64,000 bases of DNA from Haematococcus lacustris (GCA_030144725.1 JASKMD010000012.1:9402928-9466927), one strand, 5' to 3'; positions 25,760 through 38,129 are shown, counted from the stretch's first letter. Notes: generated by a model not told the origin, from the letters alone. Numbers and translations: made by a program.

Positions 25760-27055
25760 TGCTGCAGGGATGATTCTGCAGGAGGAAAGTGGGAGATGGG
25801 GCTGCTGTTTGCAAGGGGTGCCTGACCCTGCCAATTGAGCATGGGAGGTGGGGCTACTGTATGCCAGAGCTGCTCATCCTCTGCAGGCTCTAAGCCGAGT
25901 CCCTTCCAGGCCTCCAGCTGAGACCTCTGACCTCTGTCCAGAAAAGTGCCTAACCCTGCAGGATTGAAAGCCGCACTGACCTTGGTATCATATCATGACA
26001 GAGCAAGTTTAAACCTACTACAGCCAGGGACTGGCACCAGGGACCAGCATCGGGGATGAGGGGCACTCTTGCTGTGGGTGGGCTGCTGTAGGGCCCCAGC
26101 TCCCCATTTTGTGACTAGCCTGGACACTCTCACGTCAGGACTGGGCCCCTGCAGGAATGTCAAGACCTGGGGCTGAAGAGTATGCAAGTCAAAGTTGCCA
26201 ACGAAGAGTAGCTGCGCTGCATGATGTGAGAGTGCAATAGTGGTGGCAACATGCATCATGTGACATGTGCTAGGCAACTGGTGCTCTGTTGACAAAGACT
26301 GGTCGGTAGGGAAAGGGAGCAGAGGGAGCAGAGTGGAGTGGGGTATGCTCGGGGCGCTCATTCACAATGTTTTCATACCGGTCAACTGATTTGACTGTCA
26401 ACTTGTCGACAATAAGCTGGTTTGACTAGTTTGACTGTGTAAAAGTGCTACGGCGGCACGGCTTGGTTTATGAGCATCTAGCACACAACCAATGGCTACA
26501 CCTACATGGTAATACAATACACCTACATCATAGTACTTGTGGTAGTAAGCAGCATGCACCGCATTCACACGTTATCATATCCCCACGCTTTGACACGTTG
26601 CCTGAATGGCTCTGGCAGCAGGGCGAGAGCACAGACTGACGCCCTGCCTGGCCTTGGTGTCACGTGACAGACACTGCACAGTCAAGCACGCAAGGTTTAG
26701 CTCATGGTTGCGACAGCTCTAGGGCCGTACATCAATAGCTCGGCAGTCCTGCCGCACCCCTGTTACCGCAGATCATGTCGCTGACAAGTTGTGCTCTCAA
26801 GTGGTAGTCATGTAGGCTAGGGCGCGACCATATCATTTTTGATCATATTTCAGCATGGACATATCATCTGCCTTGTGGGCCGCCCATGGCAGATATGACA
26901 ACGTGTGATCATGTCGCTGACAACGTGTGAACTCAAGTGGTAGTCATGTAGGCACACACACCAGTAGCATGAGGGCTGTTGGGGTCAGAAGTTCATGCTC
27001 ATGCCTATGTGACTACGGCATTTGAACGTTTGCAGTCGTGTCTGCTGAACTCAAG
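25760..27055. other. Intergenic stretch between the MYND and ArfGAP genes
   Basis: No gene recognised. Positions 26090-26180 are an imperfect copy of the reverse complement of about 31715-31800, part of the triplicated segment downstream of the ArfGAP gene. Positions 26775-26819 and 26907-26951 are a direct repeat (GATCATGTCGCTGACAA, then CTCAAGTGGTAGTCATGTAG) just upstream of the ArfGAP start codon. The remainder is unique. Confidence 0.55.
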
Positions 27056-30000
27056 ATGTCTCAACCCATGAACGCAACGGAGCGCACGCTGCGCCAGTTG
27101 CAGAAGTTGCCCGCGAACCGCAGCTGCTTTGTTTGCAGCGCTTTGGTAAGGGTTGCAGCTATTGCATACATCTATACACACATCTACATCTACAACAATG
27201 ATTGCGACCTCTCGCATCCTTGTCTGCAGGGCGCACAGTATGCGGTGCCAGCCTGCTCCATCTTCGTTTGCACTGATTGTAGTGGGAAATGGCAAGTCGC
27301 AGCAAAACGCTTCGCAGCGCCCAGCATCCTTCTGCAGCATGTTTCCTTCACCTTTTGCAACACAGCACAGAGCTTCGTTCACCTCTCCATCCTGGCATGA
27401 GCAGCAATCTGCCTCTATCAACCACCCCGTCCCCAGCCCATCAACCGCCTCCATCAATGACACAAAAATAGCTCGTGGTGATGTGCAGCATGAAGGCAGG
27501 GCTGCGAGTGAAGAGCATCTCCATGGGCAAGTTTTCGCCAGAGGAAGTGAAACAGCTGGAGGAGGGCGGCAATGAGGTAAGATTGTGAGGCCCACCTTCA
27601 GCATCCCTTGACTCCCCAGCAAGCGTCTTCCCTGCCAGCGCTGTCCCCTTTCAGCTGACATGGACAGTGTGCCCCTGGCAGGTGGCGGCAAGCAAGTACC
27701 TGGCCAAGTGGAAGGCAGAAGGCGATGCAAGGAGACCCAACAGCAAGTGAGGCCCTGCCCAACCGACCCTAGTGGCACCACATGCGGGGCTTGTGCCCTT
27801 GCATAGCGTGTGACCCTGTGTGACCATCTTCCGGGAAGGCGCCAGTTGGCAGCTTGTTTGGGTAGGACTCCCTTTTGGGAGGCAGGACCAGCAGCCAGGA
27901 TACGACGCCGCCGCTTGTCCAGTACGGCATGTGTGGAGCAGTAGCATCCAACTGACGCTCCCAGGCCGCAGCACTGCTTGGACACAAGCAGCCAGTAATA
28001 AGCCCAAGCTACTGCCCCACAGCACTGCCTGCCTGTTGCCCGGTCAATCCACGAGCCCTGTGAGAGCCAGTGCTGCTTCTCTTGGCACTGCTGCCGCCAC
28101 TGCCCTATCTGGGTCAATTTCAAATGATGGAAGCTGTGCCGCCTGCAGGAACCACATGGCTGTGGAGGCCTGGGTGCTGACAGTGCTGGTGGACAAGCGC
28201 TACTACTCTGAAAGCCCCGCATCGCCAGCCACCAGCAGCCCAGGCTCCCAGGGCCAGGTGGGGCCGCGCACAGCTTCACAGGGAGGATGGGGATCAGCGG
28301 GTGATGTAGACAAGAGCTCGAGATGCAGGGAGGGCAAGGGAGGGGTCAAGGGATGCAAGCCGCGCAGGGGTTGATAAGGCCACACAGCCCTCACCCTCAC
28401 TTTGGGTGCACAAGGGGTTGTGACGGCACACGGCATCTGCTGGCAATCAACCAGTACCTTACCTCAGGTCCCCGTTGTTTTTCCTGGCTGTCGCACTAGT
28501 CACGCGGCACACAGCTTTGGCATCAAAGAGTGGGCGGTGCCTCATGCTGCGTGGGCAGCACCACATCCATCATCCAGCCACCGCCCCACCTGCTGAGCCC
28601 CATTTAAGCCTGCTGCTGCACCGCCTGGCCCATGTCACCTCTGCCGCCACCTCTGCCACCACCACTACCACCACTGCCCTGCCACCACCACCACTGCCCA
28701 GCCCCCACCTCTCCCTGCCATTTGGGTTAGGGTTAGGGTTAGGTTACGTGTCACCCTGCCACCACCACCTGCCACCACCTGGCTGCACAGGGGAACTCCC
28801 ACATCCCAGTGCGCCCCATGTCAGAGCTGCTTGGCGCCTCCCAGGTCAAGCTGCAGGTGGGCCCCTGGTGATCCCTGCTGGCCGGCGCTGCCCACCCTCC
28901 ACTGTCCACCCTCCACTGTACCTGGCATGGTGTGCTGCAGGCGCTGCCACCACTCAGCGCTGCAACCAGCGCGCTCGCCTTGTTGCTTGTGCCAAGCGGT
29001 AGCATGTCCTGCCATTCCTTGCCCCTTGCCATGCATGTGCCCATGCAGGTGGGGTCAACTGCCCAGGGCCAGGGCCAGAGCAAGACGGGTCCGCCCCCTT
29101 CAGGGTGAGTGGCAGTGCCAGGGTCTGCCTCCACAGGCTCCTCCACCTCCACTTCTCCCCTAGCTCCCCTAGTGGGAAGTGCTATGGCCTTGACCCGAGC
29201 AGGAGGCCGACCCACCTGCACAAAGTCCTGGTCAGCCCCCTCCACTAACAATGCGTGCGCGGCTCTGTGCCACGACCTGAGACCCGCAGCTTGCCGTAGT
29301 GAGGACCACTGCGTCACATGGACATCCATAGCATTCATGGGCGACCAACAGCAGCCAGCCATGTGCCAGAAATCCAATGTCTTGGTAGCCAACGGGATGG
29401 TGGTGGTGGTGGTGGTGGTGATGGTGGTGGTGATGATCACCCTTGGCTGCAGGCCTGCCCCCGCATTCGACCCTTTTGGCCAGGACGCCGCACCCTTCTT
29501 GACCCCCAGCCCAGCCCCAGCCCAAGCCGCGGCCGCCCGGCCGCCCATGGCATCCACTGCAACTACCTTTGACCCTTTTGCCGACATGACCCCACCTCCC
29601 CTTCAGCCTCCTGCTGTGCCGACCGCTGCAAGGAGCTTACCACCTCAGCCTGCCACCAGTGCCCTGGGCTCCCCAGCCACAGGCTCCTTGCCTGCTCCTG
29701 CCTCATCAGGCCCCAACCCCAACCCAGCTGTGTTTGACCCCTTCAGCACCCTGCCAACCCACCCTGCCCCTCACCCAGCCGCACCCCGACCGCCTGGCCC
29801 GCAAGGACCAAGCAGCAACGGCCTGGACATGTTTGGTCTCAGCAGCGCTTTTGGCCCCCTACCCCCCCCTTTCCCTGCACCCAGCGCCCTCCCTGTCGCC
29901 CAGCTGCCCCCAACTGCCCCAGTAGCAGCAGCAGCAGCAGCAGCGGTGACAGCGGGCCCTCCGCCAGCTGCAGCTGTGCAGGGGTCAGCAGCAGCCATGG

Positions 30001-31352
30001 CCTCTGTGGGCAGTGCTGCTCTGTCTGGCGCCAGCACCACCTCAGAGTGGGGGGCCTTTGAGGGGGCGGGGGCACTCAGCTTGGCTGGCCTGGGCCTTCA
30101 GGACACAGGGGCAGCCAGCGGCGGCGCTCTGGGGGCCAGCGCCCCTGCTGAGGTCAAGTTAGGTAGCCAGGCGGGGCTGGGACCACCTGCTGGCGGCAGC
30201 GGCAGCAGCAGCAGCAACCTGGTGGCCCTGACTCAGCAACAGCAGCAGCAGCAGCAGGCGGCACTGTTAGGGCCAAGCTCCATGGACTGGGGTGCCTTCA
30301 CAACAGACAGTGTTGACAGCAGTAGTGTCAGTCAGACCCCTGCCGCTGCCCCTGCCGCTGCCCCTGCCCCTACTCCCGCCCCTGCCCCTCCTGCTGCCCC
30401 TGCCCTCCCTGCTGCTCCTGCCCCTGCCAAGCCTGGGGCGCTCACTGTGAGGGAGGAGCTGCCCAGCGACCTGTTCTCCATCCCAGCCCTCAGCCCAGGC
30501 CCTGCAGCACCTCCGGGGCCTGGCCCTGCTGCCACCGCATCCCACCCAGCCGCACCTCCACACCACCACCCCTGGCAGCCGCCCCAGCAGCCTTGGCAGC
30601 AGCAGCAGCAGCAGCCACGGCACAGCACGGGGGCTTGGCCGCAGAGCATGGCACAGCCCCTGCCCAGCCAGGGCCCCATGCAGCTGTCCTCGAACTGGGG
30701 CAACCCACCGCAAGGCTTCCACCCCCCTCCCCCTCCCGCAGCCCCTCACCTTCATATTGCCTCCCAGCCACCTGCTGTAATAGCCACATACCCCGGCAGC
30801 ACTCCCCAGCCCCCGCACCCATTCCTCCCGCACCAGCCCCTGCAGCAGGCAGCTGGGCTGGTGGGCAGCTGGGCCGCCGGTGCTGGCTGGGCTGGTGGGG
30901 TGGGAGGAGGGGTGCACGCCGGCACTGTGGCCCCGGGGCACCCACCCAGCTTCCACCCAGCTGCTGGGACGCCTGGTCCAGTGGCGGTAGCAGCCAACGG
31001 GGCTGCGCCGGCTGCCTGGTCCCTGGGCCCAGCTGCTGGCTTTCCAGGGGGCTTGGCTCAGGGGCTGCACCCTGCCCATGGCCCAGCCCTCAATGTGGGC
31101 AGAGCAACGCATGGGGCCGGCTCTGATGCTGCCTCCAGCTTTGGCCTATTCCAAGCCGCCTCACCACCACAGCTTGCCAAGCCGGTGCTGGGCAGCGGGC
31201 CAGCCGTCAGCGGGTCCTCCCCACCTGCCAGGTCAGGTGCAGCGCCAGCCGCCAGGAGCAGCCAGGACACATTTGCTGACCTGTTCACCTCGTCGGCCGG
31301 GCCCCCTGCAGCTGCTGGTTTTGCCGGGCAGTCAGGAAACCCGTTTGCCTGA
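27056..31352 (+). CDS. ArfGAP-domain protein of the AGFG/AGD14 type with DPF and NPF motifs
   Basis: Exons read: 27056-27145, 27230-27281, 27500-27576, 27682-27746, 28149-28257, 28791-28856, 29049-29104, 29453-31352; phases agree and give about 804 residues. The first two exons hold an ArfGAP zinc finger, C24-x2-C27-x16-C44-x2-C47. Then come VKSISMGKFSPEEVKQLEEG and LVDKRYYSES, as in AGFG and plant AGD14 proteins. The SG-x-x-R arginine-finger segment expected right after C47 is not found; joining exons 2 and 3 directly keeps frame but skips it. The 633-codon last exon is Pro/Ala/Gln-rich, with FDPF, FDPFAD, FDPFST and a C-terminal GNPFA, which in this family bind AP-2 and EH-domain proteins. 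Likely role: Arf-linked clathrin-coat adaptor in vesicle traffic. Part of the gene is duplicated in inverted form downstream. Confidence 0.8.
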
Positions 31353-33076
31353 GTGTGAGCTGTGACCTCAGTGGATTATCATGTCAGGGTAGTGTGGATT
31401 ATCATGTCAGGGTAGTTGGCTCGGGCGCCATGAGCATAGCAGGCCCAGCAGCTCAGACAGCATCTGCGTCAACACACTGCACCCCCTGCCCTCCGTTGTC
31501 CTGCCTGCCCTGCCTGCTCTGCCTCCTATGAGCCCGACCAGCCTGTCATGGCTGCCACGGCTGCCCATGCTGGCCAGGGCCAGACTAGGGCAGCGTCAGG
31601 GCAGCCTGCAGTGGGCCACCCTCATGCAGCCGCCACATGGGGCAGATGGCTGGACCAGGCCACAGAGTAGAGACTAGCCATGCAGGGCGTCGGGGGAGCC
31701 CCCTCTTCAGCCCAAGGTCTTGACATTCCTGCAGGGCGCCAGTCCTGACGTGAGAGTGTCCAGGCTAAGCACCAAATAGGGAGCTGGGGCAAAGAGCTGG
31801 CCAGCCCAACCCAGACTTGCCCCCAGGATGATGAGATGATGCCTGATTTGGACATCCTCTTACAACGCAGGAGGTTTCCCTGGGCGTGTCAGAGCTATCG
31901 TCGGATATTGCCCCCCTCGCCGATCCCGCCTCGAATGTTGACCGATCAGGGGGATCGACGATTAGGGGGATCGACGGGGATTACTATGACACCGTATCAG
32001 GCTGTGACATGTGACATTTAGGCTGTGGGGACCCAGTGCCAGTGGGCTTCGTTGCCTTAGTAAGTGCCAGTGACACTGGTTATGATGGTTGGGTTACACC
32101 GCACGGGGTCAGCAACGACCCGAGATGCTGTTTGCCGGTCTCGCCCGTCTCAGCCCATCGGTCGCCCGGCAGCTTACGACCAGCTTCGACCGCCTTCGAC
32201 CGCAATGGACCCTACTTCGACGACCGCATCGATTTTGCGACAATCGACCGGTTTCGGCAACCCGTGGGAATGTGTCCGACGATGCTGTTATGGCTTACGG
32301 CGCGTAAGGTCACTGTCATCCTCCTTCTGCAGTGAAAGCCTCAGTTAGGTCTCCCGGTTACACATGGCACGTTTTTGGGTAACTTGAAGAAGACGAAAAA
32401 GGGAAACATGTCCCAAGTGGGCCCCGTCTGTTCCGCGTAGCCCAGCTAGCCATCGCACAGTGGAAGCGGGCTCACAGCGGCGATTCCGGTGCCGGCCAGG
32501 CAGGTGAGCCAGCCTGCTTGGGCGCACGTCAACGTTAGGCACATTGCGTAGCTGTTAGCTCTGCGCACGCCAAGCTGGGCCACTCAGTGCAATCGCCGCA
32601 CAGCCAAGCAGCGGTTGCGGCAGGCGGTTGTAAATGGCTTGCACGCTGCAGGTGCGCAATGTCCGAAAGGGCTAGCTCCGTTATTAGAGGCTGAACCACT
32701 GTCAGCGGGGTGCCAGTGTGCCCAGAAATAGACACGCCAGCACCCAGGACTGGACGGGGACGTCGTGACCAGTCTTCACCGCGCGCGAGAACCCGGACGC
32801 AGCGTACCATTAAGCAGAAGTCAGACGGGCAACAGTCTGACCACTGACACTGTAGGGACATGGACGGGCTGTAGTGCATGAGCAACAGAAGCAGCAGCAG
32901 GCTGTAGTGCACGAGCAGCAGTGCATGGGCAGCAGCAGCAACAGCAGCAGCAGGCTGTAGTGCACGAGCAGCAGCAACAGCAGGCTGTGGTGCACGAGCA
33001 GCAATGCATGGGCAGCAGCAGGCTATAGGTGTGTGGCAGTGCATGCTGCAAGTAGCAGCAGGCTGCAGGTGTGTCG
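30435..33076. repeat. Inverted duplication, arm A (original orientation)
   Basis: From inside the last ArfGAP exon through about 1.7 kb of downstream DNA, this sequence recurs as its reverse complement in 36147-38129 plus 44506-45175. Matching lengths are about 2.64 and 2.65 kb and only scattered differences were seen (for example T versus C near 31510). The inner boundary lies in CGACACACCTGCAG, shared by both sides. Beyond the gene stop at 31352 the arm has no recognised coding frame. Confidence 0.9.
31382..32341 (+). repeat. Triplicated 0.96-kb segment, copy 1
   Basis: Present three times: here, inverted at about 36888-37845, and directly at 45177-46136. It begins in a 23-bp tandem repeat (GTGGATTATCATGTCAGGGT unit). 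Its right half (31920-32300) is strikingly rich in TCGAC and GATCG words compared with neighbouring DNA. No long conserved reading frame is convincing, so I do not call a gene. Confidence 0.9.
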
Positions 33077-34260
33077 TAGTGCATGAGTAGCAGCAGCAGG
33101 CTGCAGTGCATGAGCAGCAGTGCATGAGCAGCAGCAGCAGCAGGCTGACATGCATGTGCCGCAGTAGATAAGCACTAAGCACCAAAGCACCAAACAGCCT
33201 GAACAATGTATAGGAAAGCACCAATGCAACAGCCTGGACTCCACCCCCTCCCCTGCCCTCTGACCTGTTCACCAGCCTAGGGCTGCAGCACCAGCAGCAG
33301 CTGCCCCCTACCTTGCCCTCCGCCCTCCTTACTAGCCCAAGGCTGCAGCAGCCGCAGCAGCCACCTGCATTATCCTCTGCCCTGCCCAGTGCGTGAGCAG
33401 CAACAGGAGGCTGCGGTGCATGTGCTGTAGTGCATGAGCAGCAGCAGCAGGCTGCAGTGAATGTGTTGTAGTGCATGAGCAGCAGCAGCAGGCTGCAGTG
33501 CAGGAACAGCAACAGCAGCAGGCTGCAGGTAGCAGCACGCTGCAATGCATGTGCTACAGTGCATGAGCAGCAGCAGCAGGCTGCAGTGCAGGCTGCAGGT
33601 AGCAGCAGGCTGCAGTGCATGTGCTGCAGTGCATGAGCAGCAGCAGCAGCAGGCTGCAGTGCGCGAGCAGCAGCAGCAGGCTGCAGTGCGTGAGCAGCAG
33701 CAGCAGGCTGCAGTGCGTGAGGAGCAGCAGCAGGCTACACTGCAGGCTGCAGTGCATGAGCAGCAACAGCAGGCCGGAGTGCATGTGCTGCAGTGCATCA
33801 TCAGGTAGCAGCATGCTGCGATTATGCAGCAGTGCATGTGTTGTAGTGCGTGAGCAGCAGCTACAGGCTGCAGTGCATGTGTTGTAGTGCATGAGCAGCA
33901 GCTGGCTGCAGTGCATGCGCAACAGCAAGAGTGTGCTGCAGTGCATGAGCAGTAGCAGGCTGCAATGAAGGCTGCAGGTAGCAGCAGGATGCTGTGCATG
34001 AGGAAAAGCAGCAACAGCAAGCCGGAGTGCATGTGCTGCAGAGCATCAGCAGCTGCAGTGCACGAGCAGGTAGCAACAGGCTACGAATGTGTTGCAGTGC
34101 AAGTGTGTTGCAGTGCATGAGCAGCAGCAGCAGGCTGCAGAGCAGGTAGCAGCAGGTTGTAGTGCATGTGTTGCAGTGCATGAGCAGCACCAGGCTTTAT
34201 GTGTGGCAGTGTAGGCTGCAGATTGCATGTGTGTTGTAGTGCATGAGCAGCAGCAGGTTG
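32870..34260. repeat. GCAGTGCATGAGCAGCAG-type minisatellite
   Basis: Dozens of irregular copies of (CAG)n, GGCTGCAGTGCATG, with TGCTGCAG or TGTTGTAG variants. The unit gives Cys/Leu/His-rich frames on the minus strand that I do not treat as coding. The block spans the inner end of arm A and most of the spacer on this side. Confidence 0.8.
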
Positions 34261-35225
34261 TTTAAGTTGTAGGGCAGCTCTAGCAACCATGTTGAGTTTT
34301 CAATATGTGGTAGGCATCATGTTAGAGATGTAAGAACGACGTCATGCCTTCACATTAGTGACAAAGAACAACGAGAACGAGCAGTCTCCTTCTGCATCCT
34401 ATAACTCCATTTATGGTAGTGCATGAGCAGCAGCACAATGCTTCGTCAATCAACAAGACCTGCCATCAACGAATCAAGCAAGCCTGAAGACCATGATGTA
34501 ATTATAAATACAGTGGTGATCATTAGCCGTGTATCCTCTTCACAATTGATACCTACGCCCCTTGTATGGACAACACCACCACGCGGTGATGCGCTAAGGC
34601 CGCAAACGTGGTAGCCACCCGCTACATACCCCCTTTGCATGTATGCATCACGGCCATGCTTAGCAAGTGCAGGCCTGGCAGTGCTCCACACCCAATGTGT
34701 CACAGCTAGCTAGACTACGGATGGTACCTATAGTGGAGGCTCATCAGATCCAGCCACATGTTAGGGTGTGGTGCGCCACATGCCCCTTGTATGGACAACA
34801 CCACCACGCGGTGATGCGCTAATGCTGCAAACGTGGTAGCCACCTGCTACATACTCCCTTTGCATGTATGCATCACGACCATGCTTAGCAAGTGCAGGCC
34901 TGGCAGTGATCCGCACCAAATCCAACCATATGGCACCACGCGGTATTACATCAATGCTGCAACTGGCACGGTCAAGGACGCTAGGTCTATTGTAGACCTT
35001 GATATTCGAGTTGCAATTGCCCATCACCGGGGATATTGTCTTACACAACCAATGTGGTGGCCATATGCGGCTATACAAGCAATGGCATGGTTGAGAAACC
35101 TCAAATTGCATGCCTTCAATTGCATGGAGCTACCAAGACCACCGCAGACCATGCCAGATCTATGCCTTGAAATGAGCTTGCATGCACACACACACACCGC
35201 ACAAACACATACCGCACATGTTGCT
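34261..35225. other. Unique core of the inverted-repeat spacer
   Basis: About 1 kb without satellite sequence and without a recognised gene. The one clear feature is a direct repeat of about 140 bp: 34558-34697 and 34783-34919, starting CCCCTTGTATGGACAACACC and including CATGCTTAGCAAGTGCAGGC. The two copies are separated by 85 bases that look unrelated. Confidence 0.65.
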
Positions 35226-36090
35226 GTCCTTGCACTGCTGGTCATGCATTACAGCCTGTTGCTGCTGCCGCTGCTCATGCACTGCAACACACCGGCAACC
35301 TGCACTGCTACACACCTACAGCCTGTTGTTGCTGCTGCCCATGCACTGCTGCTCATGCACTACAGCCTGCTGCTGTTGCTGCTCATGCACTGCAACACAT
35401 GCACTGCAGCCTGCAGCTGCTGCTCATGCACTCCTGATGCTACCTGCAGCCTGCACTGCCACACACATACAGGCAGGGCAGGGCAGGGCAAGGTAGGGCG
35501 GGGCTGGGCAGGGAAGGGCAAGGCAGGGCAGGCAAGGGAGGGGCAACGCAAGGCTGGGGTGGGGTGGGGCAGGGCTGGGATGGGGTGGGGCAGGGCTGGG
35601 CAGGGCTGGGAGGGGCAACGCAAGGCTGGGAGGGGGTGGGGCAGGGATGGGATGGGGTGGGGCCAGGCTGGGATGGGGTGGGGCAGGACTGGGAGGGGGT
35701 GGGGCAGGGCTGGGCAGGGCTGGGAGGGGCAACACAAGGCTGGGAGGGGGTGGGGCAGGGCAGGGCAGGGCTGGGAGGGGCAACACAAGGCTGGGAGGGG
35801 GTGGGGCAGGGCTGGGAGGGGGTGGGGCAGGGCTGTGCAGGGAGGGGAGGGGCGACGCAAGGCTGGGAGGGGGTAGGGCAGGGCTAGGCAGGGAGGGGAG
35901 GGGCAATGCAAGGCTGGGAGGGGGTGGGGCCGGGCTGGGAAGGGAGGGAGGGGCAACGCAAGGCTGGGAGGGGGTGGGGCCGGGCTGGGAGGGGTGGGGC
36001 CGGGCTGGGAGGGGGTGGGGCAGGGCTGGGAGGGGGTGGGGCCAGGCTGGGAAGGGGTGGGGCAGGGCTGGGCTGGGGTGGGCTTGCTCT
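35226..36090. repeat. Minisatellites on the right side of the spacer
   Basis: Positions 35226-35460 hold CTGCTGCTCATGCACTGCAG units, the reverse orientation of the block at 32870-34260. Positions 35463-36090 hold GGGCTGGGAGGGGGTGGGGC and GGGGCAACGCAAGGCTGGGA units. The purine-rich strand is plus. Confidence 0.8.
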
Positions 36091-37860
36091 GCTCCTTTTG
36101 GATCAAGCATTCTCTCTTCAGCTCCTTAAGACGCTCTCTTCAGCTTCTCAAGCGACACACCTGCAGCCTGCTGCTACTTGCAGCATGCACTGCCACACAC
36201 CTATAGCCTGCTGCTGCCCATGCATTGCTGCTCGTGCACCACAGCCTGCTGTTGCTGCTGCTCGTGCACTACAGCCTGCTGCTGCTGTTGCTGCTGCTGC
36301 CCATGCACTGCTGCTCGTGCACTACAGCCTGCTGCTGCTTCTGTTGCTCATGCGCTACAGCCCGTCCATGTCCCTGCAGTGTCAGTGGTCAGGCTGTTGC
36401 CCGTCTGACTTCTGCTTAATGGTACGCTGCGTCCGGGTTCTCGCGCGCGGTGGAGACTGGTCACGACGTCCCCGTCCAGTCCTGGGTGCTGGCGTGTCTA
36501 TTTCTGGGCAAACTGGCACCCCGCTGACAGTGGTTCAGCCTCTAATAACGGAGCTAGCCATTTCGGACATTGCGCACCTGCAGCGTGCAAGCCATTTACA
36601 ACCGCCTGCCGCAACCGCTGCTTGGCTGTGCGGCGATTGCACTGAGTGGCCCAGCTTGGCGTGCGCAGAGCTAACAGCTAATCAATGTGCCTAACGTTGA
36701 CGTGCGCCCAAGCAGGCTGGCTCACCTGCCTGGCCGGCACCGGAATCGCCGCTGTGAGCCCGCTTCCACTGTGCGATGGCTAGCTGGGCTACGCGGAACA
36801 GACGGGGCCCACTTGGGACATGTTTCCCTTTTTCGTCTTCTTCAAGTTACCCAAAAACGTGCCATGTGTAACCGGGAGACCTAACTGAGGCTTTCACTGC
36901 AGAAGGAGGATGACAGTGACCTTACGCGCCGTAAGCCATAACAGCATCGTCGGACACATTCCCACGGGTTGCCGAAACCGGTCGATTGTCGCAAAATCGA
37001 TGCGGTCGTCGAAGTAGGGTCCATTGCGGTCGAAGGCGGTCGAAGCTGGTCGTAAGCTGCCGGGCGACCGATGGGCTGAGACGGGCGAGACCGGCAAACA
37101 GCATCTCGGGTCGTTGCTGACCCCGTGCGGTGTAACCCAACCATCATAACCAGTGTCATTGGCACTTACTAAGGCAACGAAGCCCACTGGCACTGGGTCC
37201 CCACAGCCTAAATGTCACATGTCACAGCCTGATACGGTGTCATAGTAATCCCCGTCGATCCCCCTAATCGTCGATCCCCCTGATCGGTCAACATTCGAGG
37301 CGGGATCGGCGAGGGGGGCAATATCCGACGATAGCTCTGACACGCCCAGGGAAACCTCCTGCGTTGTAAGAGGATGTCCAAATCAGGCATCATCTCATCA
37401 TCCTGGGGGCAAGTCTGGGTTGGGCTGGCCAGCTCTTTGCCCCAGCTCCCTATTTGGTGCTTAGCCTGGACACTCTCACGTCAGGACTGGCGCCCTGCAG
37501 GAATGTCAAGACCTTGGGCTGAAGAGGGGGCTCCCCCGACGCCCTGCATGGCTAGTCTCTACTCTGTGGCCTGGTCCAGCCATCTGCCCCATGTGGCGGC
37601 TGCATGAGGGTGGCCCACTGCAGGCTGCCCTGACGCTGCCCTAGTCTGGCCCTGGCCAGCATGGGCAGCCGTGGCAGCCATGACAGGCTGGTCGGGCTCA
37701 TAGGAGGCAGAGCAGGCAGGGCAGGCAGGGCAACGGAGGGCAGGGGGTGCAGTGTGTTGACGCAGATGCTGTCTGAGCTGCTGGGCCTGCTATGCTCATG
37801 GCGCCCGAGCCAACTACCCTGACATGATAATCCACACTACCCTGACATGATAATCCACTG

Positions 37861-38129
37861 AGGTCACAGCTCACACTCAGGCAAACGGGTTTCCTGACTG
37901 CCCGGCAAAACCAGCAGCTGCAGGGGGCCCGGCCGACGAGGTGAACAGGTCAGCAAATGTGTCCTGGCTGCTCCTGGCGGCTGGCGCTGCACCTGACCTG
38001 GCAGGTGGGGAGGACCCGCTGACGGCTGGCCCGCTGCCCAGCACCGGCTTGGCAAGCTGTGGTGGTGAGGCGGCTTGGAATAGGCCAAAGCTGGAGGCAG
38101 CATCAGAGCCGGCCCCATGCGTTGCTCTG
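37861..38129 (-). pseudogene. Inverted partial copy of the ArfGAP gene, C-terminal part
   Basis: Minus-strand copy of the last ArfGAP exon, from the CAGAG (minus strand) at the insertion site to the stop. It encodes the same GNPFA end. It is cut off from its upstream portion (44506-45175) by the LTR retrotransposon, lacks the ArfGAP domain exons, and cannot yield a full protein. Confidence 0.85.
38125..38129. other. Target-site duplication, left (CTCTG)
   Basis: CTCTG directly before the 5' LTR is repeated at 44506-44510 directly after the 3' LTR. The undisturbed arm A reads CAGAG once at 31105-31109. Five-bp duplications are usual for Ty3/gypsy integrases. Confidence 0.92.

Larger units (their letters stand above)
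36147..38129. repeat. Inverted duplication, arm B (up to the retrotransposon insertion)
   Basis: Reverse complement of about 31105-33076. The match stops abruptly at 38129, where the 5' LTR begins, and resumes at 44506 after the 3' LTR. The insertion therefore happened after the duplication, in this copy only. Confidence 0.9.

Noticed and set aside
27005..28279. 424-codon minus-strand open frame opposite the ArfGAP exons
   Set aside because: It is antisense to exons with a perfect zinc finger and consistent splice phases. Its own sequence shows no domain or conserved pattern.
28469..28600. An extra exon of the ArfGAP gene (VPVVFPGCRTSHAAHSFG)
   Set aside because: The exons ending at 28257 and starting at 28791 already join in phase, and this piece runs into a stop without a good donor.
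32535..34190. Cys/His/Leu-rich minus-strand frames in the spacer (ACCCCSCTAAHALQ-type)
   Set aside because: They are translations of the CAG/TGCATG minisatellite; similar frames recur wherever the repeat does.
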